Positions 35,701 to 47,800 of a DNA stretch of 64,000 nucleotides are shown here, piece after piece; within the stretch, counting starts at the first letter, position 1, and every line of letters starts with the position of its first letter. The notes beneath the pieces were generated by a model, which made no database searches, was not told the DNA's origin, and worked only from the letters and a program-made list of their open reading frames with translations. This stretch comes from Channa striata (lineage: Eukaryota > Chordata > Actinopteri > Anabantiformes > Channidae). The stretch is taken from positions 930,001 to 994,000 of the forward strand of contig CM065182.1 in NCBI GenBank assembly GCA_033026295.1. The letters run 5' to 3'. The position numbers and the translations under genes were made by a program.

Positions 35701-38700
35701 GCCAGATGGCTCGGTGCTCCTGGTGGACAACGTGTGGTACGTACAAGAGTGTTCATGTTGTGAGGTGTAACGTGTCACATGTCACATACTGTTGATGTCC
35801 TAAATATTTAGTGTTACTTATCATGCATAAGTTTCTGTCACATTGCTTTCTCCCGTTGCTTCGTGTTACGTGTCAGTCTGTTACTTTACATCGATAATGT
35901 CGTGTTTCGTTCTGTTGCCAGTTATGTTGCAATTATATTTAGTTATTTTCTGTTACTGGGTTACGCTGTGTCACGTCACATTTATTATCCATAAATACAT
36001 TCTGCTGTTACATTTTATTACGCTTAATCCCATCTTCTATCAAGTTATGCTTTGTTGTCTGTATCATTACAGCCTGTTATGTTTTACTAAATTGAATTGT
36101 GTCACATTTTGTTGTGATGTCGTGTGTTTAAAATACTGACAGTTTCAAAGTATTTGAAACACACTCTTCACATGAGTTTAAACGGCTGACCGCAGCTCAC
36201 AGTCTTTCCTTGTGCTCTGCAGCCACCAGTCTGGTGAAGTCGGCATGGCGTCATTCTGCAGGGTGGACAGCCTCGCCTGCCGCCTTCCCAGCATGCTCAG
36301 TGCTTTGGAGGAGCATGACTTCCTGTTCCAGCTACACCTTAATGACATGCCGCAGGATGACTCCAACGAGGTTAGGATATATTTGTGTAGCTGTTTTTAA
36401 AAAAGCAGTAGCTCTATTACCTCCACATCCACAACAGTTTTTTCTAATGCACCGTCGAAGGACCTTCACATGGTGGTACAGAAAGCCACAACGCCACCTG
36501 CAGCATGTAAATGCTGCATAGATTTGATGCACAAGTGTAAATGATGTTTTACAGCTCCTGCTTTATTAATTAGTGTGTAGCATCAACCCAGGTGCAGTAT
36601 GTGAGTGCAGATTAATATACAGTTTTTATCATTTTCAACCCTGACAGAGGAAAGTGATGACTGATAAAGAAACTAAACGTTTGGGTTTTATCTCTGTGTA
36701 TGTGTTTGTGTGTTGATTTGCGTTTAGGGGTTAGAGGTTCCTTTGGTCGCGGTGCTGCAGTGGTCAACTCCCAAGATGCCTTTCACCAACTGTATCTACA
36801 CTCACTACAGGTGAGGACCGAGTATAAGATTTGCAAAATCCCCAGACATGTACATGTCCAAGTCTGTTGTAGTTAAAAGTATGGCACCCACCCGCCCCAG
36901 GTTGCCCAGCATCCGCCTGGACCAGCCACGCTTCGTCATGACAGCAAGCTGTCCGAGCACCGTCAGGGTGAAGGAAAACTTCAAGGTCAGATACGTTCTT
37001 CTCAACAACCTGCAGGACTTCCTGGCCGTACGTCTCGTCTGGACTCCAGAGGGTCAGTAGGTGCAATTATGATGTGATTTTTTTTTTAATGGTTGAGTTA
37101 CACTCACGAAAGGAAAGCAAGTCCCCGGGAAGTGGTTCTGAAGCAAGCAGAGCATTATCGTCGATCAGCAGCCTTCTCCTTGTCCCTTCGGGGGGACAGG
37201 CTCCATAACCCTCTCATTGTTTATCCAGTCATGGGACCAGCACCAGGGTCGCCCTTAGTGGCTGGGTGGGGTGGGATTCTATCCCACGGGCTTCTGTATC
37301 CTACCCCGATGCTCTACCACTGTTCCACTACACTCCCTGGGCAGAGCATAGCCTACTAATCCTAAATGCAGTCACATGTTCCGAGAAGCCTTATCGTTGT
37401 CTAAATGTGAGTTTTCAGGTCGTGGTCAGGGGGAGGACGTCACACTGGCTGCTGTCGTCTGTCACACTCCTCTCAGTAACCTTGGCCACTGTCGGAAAGG
37501 AAGCACTCTGTCCTTCAGTGTGGCTTTCCAGATCCTCAAACCAGGACTGTACGAGGTACTGAAACCTCAGAAACTCAAGTTAGAATAAATAAAAACTGTT
37601 TGACGTTATTGCTGCGAGACGCTTCAGCTACATGTGAATATTGTAAATGTTTCTTCACCTCACATAGGAAATTGTTTCCTTCTGTTTCATTTCTTCCTGC
37701 AGCTGAGTCAGCACATGAAACTGAAGCTTCAGTTCACAGCCTCAGTGTCCAACCCCCCCCCTGATGCTCGCCCCCTGTCACGTAAGAGCTTTCATTGCTT
37801 CGCTGGCATTAAAAAATATGTTTAAAATCATTGTTAGTGTTAAACTGTGATGGAAGACATAGAGAAATAGATGCCCTGCTTTCAGAATGCTACTCACATA
37901 CGCATTATCAGGAAAAATGTAAAACGGGCCATGTTCCTCCTGCACCACTCAGGTAAAAACAGCCCTTCCAGCCCAGCAGTTCGAGACCTGCTGGACCGAC
38001 ACCAAGCTAGTCTGGGTCGATCTCAGTCCTTCTCCCACCAGCAGCCATCTCGATCTCACATCATGAGGTAAGAAAAAAATACTCCAGTCCTGTATTTAAA
38101 ATCTTACCTACGTAAAAACAGAAAAGCAGGAAGCATTATTGAAGAACAGCTGATTGTAACATTATCACAATACTGAATAGGGATTAAACAGTCATTGTTA
38201 GCCCATAGTCATGGTTTGGCAGGTACGTACTGGCATATTAATTCTGAGAGAGATGTGTTTTCTCCAGCCCAAACAATCTGATTTTTGTATGTATTTGTAA
38301 CAACAGCATGTATATATTAAGGCCTACTGAGCCCACTAGAATTTACAGCAGGTACCTGCTGGACTCTGGACATGGTTCTGTCAAATAATGGCCACTGGAT
38401 GATGTCATAACACGTGCTGAAGTTCTGTACAGGACTGGGAGTTAATCCTAAAGATTGTCCTCACTGATTGTTACGTCCAAACGTCCAACTTCAAACAATA
38501 GAATGATTAAATCAAAAGCATCATGATGTCACATGTACAACCAGAAAATATTTTAACGTTCCCAAATCATTTTTAAGTAGACAAATCCACAGATCCTTTC
38601 ATATTTACTGTTGGGTTGTTTATGACAAGGTGTATTAATTACAAAATGTTTGTTAGTACAACTCTGGGTTAAATGTCGTGCAGTAAAGTAAGACAACGTG

Positions 38701-39487
38701 CCTCCCGTTTGTACTTGGTTACTGTATTTGACTAAAAACACTTTGGACAAGAATGAAAGTCCCTCCTTTTATATGACTTTGACCAAATGTTTCATTAACG
38801 TGGTGGAAACATTTTTTAATTTGAAAACAACAGTAACTATATTAATATTTGTGTCCTCCTGTAACTGAGTAACTGATGTAAATACATCAACAAGTTCAGA
38901 ATGTCTGATTCAGCTGGTAAATCTGTGTGAATATTAGTAAATACTTTTTTCCACCATATTTGTCAGATGCAAAAGTTTTGACAACCAAAATCCACACAAA
39001 TAGATTTTTCTTAATATCCTAATTAAGCTAAAAATTGCAGAATATTTTTGTGGACTAATCCATTAGTTTGCAGCTGTATTAGTGAGCTCATTCGCAGCAT
39101 GTAGTGAACTATATAAGCAAAAATGTGAATTTGTAGCGTAACGTAAGCTCTGGGATACATGCAGTGCAGTAAAACTTGTAGAACTCCTCTCCTGAGTATG
39201 AAGTGCCACGAAAAGAACACAGTGTAAAGTCCAAGAACCTCAAATGATGACACATAATTAACTTTCTAATGACATCTGTGTGTGCGTGTGTGTTTGTGTG
39301 CGTGTGTGCGTGCGTGCGTGTGCGTGTGAGGACGGGCAGTGCCATGGAGCGGCGAGCCATCACTCCTCCTGTTGGCTCGCCGGTCGGTCGCCCGCTGTAT
39401 CTGCCGCCCCAGGACAAAACGCTGCTGTCACTGGACAAGATCGCCAAGAGGGAGTGCAAAGTCCTGGTGGTGGACGCTGTCAGCTAG
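32523..39487 (+). CDS. trappc14: Trafficking protein particle complex subunit 14 (TRAPPC14/MAP11), 13 exons, complete
   Basis: TRAPPC14 (MAP11, C7orf43) is a subunit of the TRAPP II tethering complex, linked to preciliary vesicle delivery, and reported to associate with microtubules. Coding exons: 32523-32715, 33375-33703, 34479-34574, 34769-34898, 35427-35513, 35616-35736, 36223-36370, 36728-36810, 36901-37052, 37419-37555, 37703-37781, 37953-38067, 39331-39487. All introns are GT-AG and every phase fits, giving 608 codons plus TAG (human protein about 580). Landmarks: 'YLGETVRFLLVLRC' at residues 39-52, 'TDEVIFPLTVSLDKLP' in exon 3, 'VTVWKRE' in exon 4, 'LPDGSVLLVDN'-like text in exon 6, 'AVLQWSTPK' in exon 8, 'LLNNLQDFLAVRLVWTPE' in exon 9, 'GRSQSFSHQQPSRSH' in exon 12 and 'MERRAITPPVGSPVGRPLYL' in the last exon. 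The start ATG is followed two codons on by a second M-E (MVLMMES); the mammalian protein starts at that second site, so initiation there is possible. Fish-specific acidic insert in exon 2. Confidence 0.93.
33375..33703 (+). CDS. trappc14: trappc14 exon 2 (variable acidic region)
   Basis: Encodes a low-complexity, Gly/Ser/Glu/His-rich segment ('QSSGEEANEDGEEDYIAAAE'), the poorly conserved part of the protein, and ends at ccgttcag|gtacag in phase 0. The family-conserved piece is 'AWRELAGSLCAVASVS' near its start, the counterpart of the Ala-rich stretch in the mammalian protein. Confidence 0.88.
37100..37375 (-). repeat. tRNA-derived SINE-like repeat in trappc14 intron 9
   Basis: Minus-strand reading from about 37335 gives a tRNA-like run ('agtgtagtggaacagtggta', 'gagcatcggggtaggataca', then 'ggatagaatccca') that resembles the A- and B-box portions of a decayed tRNA. 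With its flanks it looks like a SINE or its relic. No intact cloverleaf forms, so it is not a tRNA gene. Confidence 0.4.
39331..39487 (+). CDS. trappc14: trappc14 last exon (C-terminus) behind a GT-repeat acceptor
   Basis: Encodes the strongly conserved C-terminus, 'MERRAITPPVGSPVGRPLYL' to 'KRECKVLVVDAVS', stop TAG at 39485-39487. The acceptor is gtgtgag|gacgggc, directly downstream of an impure (GT)n/(GC)n microsatellite of about 50 bp that takes the place of the usual pyrimidine tract. Confidence 0.9.
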
Positions 39488-39705
39488 GCAGCGAGGAAAC
39501 CAGGAGGAAAGGAAGGAAGGCAGGACGAGGTATCAGTGAGGCGAAGGTTTTCAAGCAGCCACAGACACAAACAAATAGGCTGATAACAAGACAACAGGAA
39601 GAAGGAGTGGAGGGAAGGAGGGTCGGTTTCCGTCTGAAACTGAAACAGAGTGTGAAGCTTCCAGTGACTGCAGGAAGTAATTACCATCCTCACTGAGAAG
39701 CTTTC

Positions 39706-40064
39706 ATTAAAAAACAAACTGTGGACTGGGATGAACTGACTTTACAGGCTTTAAAGGAAATAGTTCATGTGACGTATTATAATGTTTCTGTATTATGAGG
39801 CACTTTCTCACAGCGCATCAAGATTTACGTGGTCCGTGTTCCGGCTGCAGCGTGGTCGTGCAGCCCAGGACATTTCAAGGTTTTCGCTACATGTATTCTG
39901 GACAGAAGCTGCTTCTGAAAACAATTCAATTCAACTCACTCATCTGATAGTGTCCTCATGAATATTTACTGTTTTCTATGTGAAATATCGAAGATTATGA
40001 TGCGGATTAATGTGTTTTTAATATCTAAAACATCACAGCTGCAGCTTTTGTCTGTTCCAATAAA
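39706..40064 (+). terminator. trappc14: trappc14 candidate poly(A) signals
   Basis: ATTAAA at 39706-39711 and AATAAA at 40059-40064, the first 219 bp and the second 572 bp after the stop codon. Both lie before the convergent lipoxygenase gene. Which is used cannot be told from the sequence. Confidence 0.4.
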
Positions 40065-41636
40065 TGAGGAAAAAACAAAAAAACACTATTAATTGCGACA
40101 CAACGTTATCACCAGTTACTGAATCAGTAAATTGCACCTTATAAAAATGGTGCCTTATTGGAAAGTGGGACAGGAAACACAAATTTTAAAGATTTCGAGA
40201 AATAATCACAGTGGCTTTTCAGTGAAAAGTAATTTAACATATATAACAACGGATCACAGCTTTCATGCATCTTCCACGTTGTAAAATGTTTCTGAATTCT
40301 TCGAAAACCCAGTTTTGAAGGACGCCTTCACTGATATTGAACCTGCTCTTTTAGCTTTGAGTTTGAGTAGTCCTGTAGAAAAATGGCATTAAACCTCCCT
40401 CTTAGTTCCCTACATGAAAATGTAGCTACTTCTAGCTGAAAAACACCTCCAGATGACATCACTTGGAGGAGCCCTCAGTTCAGATTATGTCATCTTGTTG
40501 CTCACACTGTGGAGGATGCTCCACCAGATGACATCATCTGAACTCCAAATGAAATGTTTTCCTGCAAGGAAGTCGGAGGTAAGTTTAAAAGCACTATTTC
40601 ACGTTCCAAACTGAGGCCGTGGACACGGAGCTGACAACTGCTGAAGTCGTTCTTCACTGTTAGCATCTTTGCTGACATTAAGGGTATTAAATATGACCAT
40701 GTTAGCATTTAGCGGCACTCTGAGGCATGTTCACATTATCCATGAACACTGCAGCGATGACTGCTGTTTAACAAGTAAAATATTAATTTGACCACGATCT
40801 GAATTCACCAAATTGAACAATAATACCTTTCCCTCGTATAACGATGGGACAAACACTGTTTAACTGAGGAAATGTCTGTATTAGCATGCAGACGCAGCTA
40901 ACGATGTTAACTAGCAACATTAGCAAAATAATGTGAACAGGCCTGTGGTCTTAAAAATACTATTTGAATTGTTGGAGAATAATTATCTTTTTGTTATTTT
41001 GTGGTCAGTGCCATTGCTTTATTATTGGTTTATGTAAGAAATTTACAGTACGGAAACTATTCACAGTGCGGTGAGGTTCTGCTCCTCCGCCGTATGCGGG
41101 TGTTTGGGGTGGACAGATACTACAGAGGTCAACACTACACACTAAAAGTTTAAGTTTGTGAAATCAATGGAAACAGTGCATTTTCTTTTGAACAACTTTA
41201 ATTTTTACATTGAAGATTGGATTTATTACATAAATTTGTTCAAATTGTGTTACACCTTCTAAGTAACGATTTAATTGTCACTGAAACAGAAGCTGTGATG
41301 AAATTACAGCCATTTTATGTTTGTACCGGTTACAAACATGGATTAAATGCAGATGAGGGGCCATATGTTTCCAAAAAGAACTATATCCATTAGCGAAATG
41401 AAGACTGAGAAAACTGATAATCACATACAGCTGCTACGGATTGTAAATAAAATGAAGTAAAATGAAAAATCTCTGTTGCTGCTACTGTACTGAAGAATGC
41501 AAGAATGTTCCTGATTGTGCCAGTGCAGGGGATCTTCATCAAAGAGCCTGACGAAGGCCCTGTGCCGAGGCGGCTTGTCCACCGGTGATGTGGTGACACC
41601 CCACCTCTCCTGCTCTGTCAAAGAAGGAGCGTGAAC
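40065..41636. other. Spacer between the two convergent genes
   Basis: No coding exon. Around 40440-40560 the word 'ccagatgacatcac' and its near-copies occur in both orientations ('cacctccagatgacatcact', 'ccaccagatgacatcatctg'), probably part of a dispersed repeat with inverted arms. The rest is AT-rich and unremarkable. It should include both 3' UTRs. Confidence 0.45.
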
Positions 41637-41816
41637 TTAAATGGCAACGCTGTTCTCGATGCCTCCGGGACTGAGGTAAGGATATGGCAGCTCCAGTTGG
41701 TTGTTGCGTTCTGCGATGTCAGTGGAAATGGCCTGGAGTTCCGCCTGCACCTCCTGCACCAGGCTGCAGTGGGCGACGTCTCTGAAGACGGCCTCCTTGT
41801 AGTGACACAGAGGAAC
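41637..41816 (-). CDS. Lipoxygenase last exon (C-terminal isoleucine)
   Basis: Encodes the last 59 residues, with 'IAERNNQLELPYPYLSP' and the terminal 'IENSVAI' whose carboxylate is the fifth iron ligand. Acceptor ctgcag|gttcct. Confidence 0.92.
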   Translation of the reverse strand, partial: VPLCHYKEAVFRDVAHCSLVQEVQAELQAISTDIAERNNQLELPYPYLSPGGIENSVAI

Positions 41817-44800
41817 CTGCAGAGGGAGACGCCAAGCTCTTTGACTCGGTGTTCTGCAGATTTTCAGGTTTTTGAATTTTACACTTTTAGCTGACAAACG
41901 TGTTCCGTCCACAAAACTTTGATTGTCCTATATGTGTCATCACAAATCAGCTCAAAACAGACCAGTCAACCAAAGTCTCGACTGTGACTCCTCTGGATTC
42001 TCTTCTCAAAGGGACCGGATCGGTTTTTAACACACTCGGAACTGTTATGTTTGTGGTGCGTTTTTTTCTCTTCAAATGTGTTTATCATATTAGATCTCTG
42101 TGTGTGTGAAGTAATTAGATCCCGTAAAATCATTGGACAAGATCATAATATTCTATCACAGAAGAACTGTGAGGTTGGTCAATATTACCAATATTTGCTC
42201 AGTAATCAATCTTCAGCCTAAAAATTATGCAGCCCAACTTTGTGCATCTGTTCAATCAAACATCTATTCACAATAGATTATAATGTTCCAACATGAGATG
42301 TGGATGTTGTCTAAACATTTTTGAAACAAGGTCATCATGTTGCCAACAGGGCTGGAGCCAGAGGGATCTATTAATATACAGTTTATTATTTCCCAAAAGG
42401 TTTTTGCATACAAGTTTAAAACCTTTCGGTGTGTGCCCCAATAAAACAATTCTAGATCCGCCCTTGGATGCCACGTTTTACGAGGCCTGTTTTTTTCAGA
42501 TTGAAGTGTGTTTGATTTTTCCTGCAGAGCAGACAGGATTGTGTGTGCTGAGCCTCACGAAGTCGGCGGTGGGCTGCGACAGTAGAGCCAGCGTTATCAG
42601 GACACGACAGGTCGAGTTCACGTCCGGCAGCAAGGACATGATGTCGTCCTCAGTCACCGCGGCTTTGACCTGTGGAGGAGGACACAACATGTAGGCTGGA
42701 CAGTTTGGCATCCAGAGAGCAAAGTCCAGCTGGAGGACAAGAGGAAAAGACAAGGGTTACATGAGTCTGAGGGAAGAGAGAGAACAGATTTTAAATCATA
42801 AATATATTGTGAGAAGGGTCCGAAAACGATGAGACATTCCTGCAGTTTTTAAATGTTACCGGATGAAGCTTCGTGTACATGTTGGCTTCAGTCTGACTCA
42901 CCTGGGAGAAGTTGACCGCGGCGTGTAGAGCCGAAGAGCAGTAAATCAGCATGGTGACAAATTTGGACACTTCATCTTTGGTTTGGAAAACCTGAGGGAA
43001 ACCTGGAGGAGGTGAGGAGACACAAACCAGAACGTCACATTTTCAGCTGCAGCGGCCTCGTGACACAGACCGTGGACCAACACACAAACCCACCCGAGCT
43101 GAGTGTGAAGCCGTGTGTGTTGAGGTCACTGAGCCAGTGCTGGAGCTCAGAGTCCCGCTCTACCTCAGCGTCGCCACTGTAATACAGGCCCACCCAGCTT
43201 GCCACAAACCTGCCGCACACACACAGATGTTGTAACAGTTGGGGGACAAGCCAAGGATCCAAAATCCAGGTGTACAAGAACCCTCGTTGAAAAAGCATCA
43301 GCTCCTCTCAGCAGGTTGGTTTACCTGTGCACCGCGTCCCACACCCTCAGCGCATCCTGGGCGTAGTAGCTTTGGGGAAGTTTGTCCACACCGCGGTCTT
43401 TCACATCATCAGGGACACACAGGGATCGGTAGGAAATTCTCTGAGTCGCTCGAGAGAGGAGAAAGGGTAAGGCCTGAAGGCCACAGCCCACGGACTGCAG
43501 GACAGACACAGGTAAGACTTAATGTGAGTCAGGGCGACAGATACAAACGTCCAATGGAGAAAGACACACAGACAAATCAAGGAAAGAAGGAAAAATAAAG
43601 CACAGAGCTACAAGAAGAAATGTTTCTGTTTCATGAGACACAAGATAGGACAAATATTAAAAGGTTCTTCATTAGATAAAGTAGAATATTTAATATAAAA
43701 TGTACTAATGCTGTACAAAGCAACCCACCACTAAGAACAGCAGCTGCAGGAGATAATTCAGAAACTAAACTGCAGCTTGAATTACAGGAGACTGACAGGC
43801 TGAGATCTTAGCAGACGCCCTCTCTACTTTCAAGACGAGGCTCAAAACCTTATAGTTGGTTCTAGTCCTGCTGGGGGACCAACCCCTGATGCACTGAGAC
43901 ACTTTCCTCCTCTCAGTCCACATTTATATGTCACCACTGCAGGACATTAACTCTGTCTGTCCCTGTCCTCAGGTGTCCCCGGCTTTGGAGCTACTGGTCC
44001 TACCAGCCTGCCCAACGTTTTCTACCCTGAGCCTGGTTCTGCTGGAGGTTTCTTCCGTTAAAGGGAGTTTTTCCTCTCCACTGTTGCCTATAGCTGCTCG
44101 AGGGGGATTTGTAGTTTTTTCTCTACAGACTTTATGATGTAAAGAGCCTTGAAATGACGCCCTTGTAAACTGGTGCTATATAAATAAAGTTGAATTGAAT
44201 TGAAAAAGTCTATACTCCAGAACCACCCACAGTTACCCACTGACAGAAACACAGTCCGCGTGTTTCAGTATCACCGCAACTAAAAAACATTAGTGAGGTC
44301 TCCCTCATAAAATAACCTGGCAAAGCTAAAGCTGCGGTTGTTGGCTCATTACTCTTTGTAAAGCTAAAGGCTGCAGGAAGCATCAAACCTGTTGAATACT
44401 GTACCTTATCAAACACTCCGTTAGCAGCCAGCAGCTCCGTTCTGGCTCTGTAGTTGATCTGCAGTGACGTCCTGACATGTGGCATCAACAGCTTTCACAA
44501 AACCAGACGACGAGAGGACAACCATTAAAAACGACACCCTGCACGTCACCGAGCCAACGACAACTAGTGTCTACAAAGACCAACTGCTTCATGGACTCGT
44601 GCTTGTTTGACAGCTTCAGTGACAAGAAGAGGATCTGGGGCCGTGGATCTACAAACTGTGAACACCACTCTGGTCCACCACAGATGCTTTATAACTGCGT
44701 CTGGTTAATGTTTGATGAGAAGTTGCAAATTGTTCTGACATTGTTAAAACTGTGGCCTCTTCACATGCACCGATTTGCTAAGCTGAACAGTCGTTCACAG

Positions 44801-47800
44801 TTAAATTGGTTAACATTTTCACATTATCTGTGACAATTTCAGACGTTTCCTATTGTGCAGGCGATTGACCCTGAAACGTCTGAGGTGGGTTTGTGCACCT
44901 GGTACAGTGGGTGGACCTCTGGCAGCTGTCGCAGCGTGGCCACGCAGCACAGCTCTCCCAGCATGTGGGTCTTCAGGTAGTGGGAGGCCAACTGGTGACA
45001 GTAGAAGTCAGCGCTGTGAACCCAAATCTTAGCCAGCAGCCAATCACAGCCCGGGTCAGAGGGCAGGAAGACCGGGTTCTGAGGGCCAGGTGTCTGCTGC
45101 AGCTGAAGAAGAAGATCACTGATAGTGATTAGTTAGAACTACAGATGATGAGGCGGAAATCCTCTGTCTGTTAAAACTGAAGAAACATTTTCAAACTCTT
45201 TCCTTCCAGCACCACCTGACATTAGCATCTGTTGCAATCAGGATCAGGTTTGTAGGGAACAGCTTCAACTCAGTCAGCTCAGCAGGCAAAGAAGATGGTT
45301 GTTTGGGTGAGTAAAGTCTTATCAGTTTGATACACCTGCTCAGATTTTGAGCATCAGTTTGAAACATCAGCAGAAGATGATGATGGATTAATGCACCATG
45401 TAGCTTAACTGTAGGTGCAGCAGCTCCCTACTTAAACCACCCTGGGCTCACCTGGATGGCGATGGGTACTAGTTGTCCCTGCTGGTTTAGGTGGAGAAGG
45501 CACAGCGGCGCACAAATATACGACTGCTTGCCATTGATCACGTTGGCTGGGATACCATCCAAAACCTCATAGTCCAGCAGGTAGAATGATCCTTTCTGTC
45601 ACACAATAGAACAGCAAGATACAGAAGATGAAAACAAATGCAGAGCTGGAGGCAAAAAATAGCTGGAAGTCAGGGGACAGCATGAACACCTGTAGCTCCT
45701 GTTCGAGGGAGGAGCCTTCAGGCAGGAAGGGGCGCAGCATGTCCGAGGTGACGGGCAGGTTTGGAGGGAGGATGCGGGTCTGACGCAGCAGAAGCGGGTT
45801 GCAGCCATTTAGACACTGGTAGCCAAAATACCAGTCCTCCTTCCAGTGATCCTTGACAAACCCTGCGAGAGAGAACGACGATCAAGATCCACGTCAAATT
45901 TACGACACTTTAGCACAACACCGAGCCCATTTACTCTGGACACTTTAGAAAAGGTTTGGTTTCGGCTGCGGCAGCACAGTGGTTGAGCGGTTAGCACCGG
46001 AACCGGGTTTCTTTGTGGTAAACCATAAGAGACAGAGCTGTGTTTACAAATTCAGCCAGTGTGTTTTGAACGTTGCATCTCCAATAAGTCAGCGGCGCCT
46101 CAATGATTTAATGCTGGGAACCATCAGGAAACCAACAGCTCCTCTCCAGAACGCTGGCATGTTACAGGCCTCCTAGAAAACTTCTCCTGATGACCAAGCA
46201 GCAAGTGATTTAATGTGTCTGCATAAAAAGTCTGAATGTGTGCTGTGTCACTGCTCACTGGCGGTGCTGTTCTGGTGTCCACTGTGGGCGAAAAGCATCT
46301 CCAATTCTTTGAGACTTGTCCAAGGTTCCGCTCGTGCAGCGAAGCCTTTCAGATGGTGCAAGTTAAAAGCTGGACTGAGGACAAACAAACAACCACAGAT
46401 CAGACTCATCTCCTGTGTGACCAGATTTCACTCACAGCAAACGTCAAATGTCTAACTTCACCTCTTGTGCGTGTTGCTGAGGTTCGGCCCGAGTTCAGAC
46501 ACACTGTTCAGGTCAACACACTGTGGAGCCCCATCGACAAATGTGTGCCACCTGCAACAATAAGACACACACAGGATGTATGTTCTGATACTGGTCCTGG
46601 CTCCACGTGGCATCAACTGATTTTAAGTGTTTTCAGAGATTTGGGTTTAACGTCAGAACAATTATACAACAAATGTGAAATGTCCTCATCTCTCTTTATT
46701 TTACAATATGCAGATGTGCTCAAAGGTGAGAAGCTAAAAAAATGACATCAGTTCATATCCGACTGTTCTGACAGTGGTCACTGTATGTCTGGACCACATG
46801 CAAAAGTGGTCCTGATCTGATTTAGCTATCAGGCTCCTCTCCTGTGGAACGAGCTCCGAGTCCAGATTCAGAAGCAGACACCCTCTCTACTTTGAAGACG
46901 AGGCTCCAAACCTTCTAGTTTGTTCTAGTCCTGCTGCACCACCGTAGGACATTATTAACTCTGTGTCTTCTTTGTCCCGTAGTTGTGCTTCTCCCTCTGT
47001 GTCTCCCTCTGTCTGTCCCTGTCCTCAGGTGTCCCCGGCTTTGGAGCTACTGGTCCTAAAAACCTGCCCAATGTTTTCCACTCAGCCCAACGTCTCCAGG
47101 GGGATTTGTGGGGTTTTCTCTGCACGTCTTTATACGCTTGACTTCGTTACGTAAATCGCCCTACGATGACCTTGTTGTGAATTGGTGCTTTGTAACGCCA
47201 CAGGTGTGACTAGTTACCTGATGAGCGTCTGCTGATGTTGCAGCTGTCTGAGTCTGTGCTGCTTCAGCTTCTCTTCTGTCTCATCTCTCAGCAAACACAC
47301 TGCACAGAATACAGCATAATAAGGTAAAAGGGTTTGGAGTTCCTTTTCCAAGCTCGTCATTCTAATCATTAAGATTAATGATTGTCAGCAAAAGATCAGA
47401 AACACACTGTCAACAAACTCCCTAACACCTTTTATTCCCTTCCTTCTGCAATCAAGCTGCACAGGTTTAATTCAGTATGTAAGACTGCGTTATCCAGTCA
47501 CATGCATGTTTTCCTCCTGCTCATGTCGAGATGCTCAGGACCAACGTGGCTTCTGCCTTCCCGTCCCCTGTCTGTGCTGCATGGTCAAGTTCTCTGCTTT
47601 GAGCTGTTCAGCCTTTACCGACGTCAAATGTCGCATGTGATAATATCTTACTAAAGTTTGCGTGCCAGGGACATTTTACACTTTAAAGGCCTCTGTGGTC
47701 CACAGCTCGGGCTTTAGCTCACATTTCCCACTCCGCAGCTCTACGTCTCCATCCGCTGTTTGCAGCCACCTGTTGCACAGGAACACCTGTGTTTCTGGAC

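Noticed and set aside
45961..46010. tRNA gene in a lipoxygenase intron
   Set aside because: Only an A-box-like half; no T arm or acceptor pairing.
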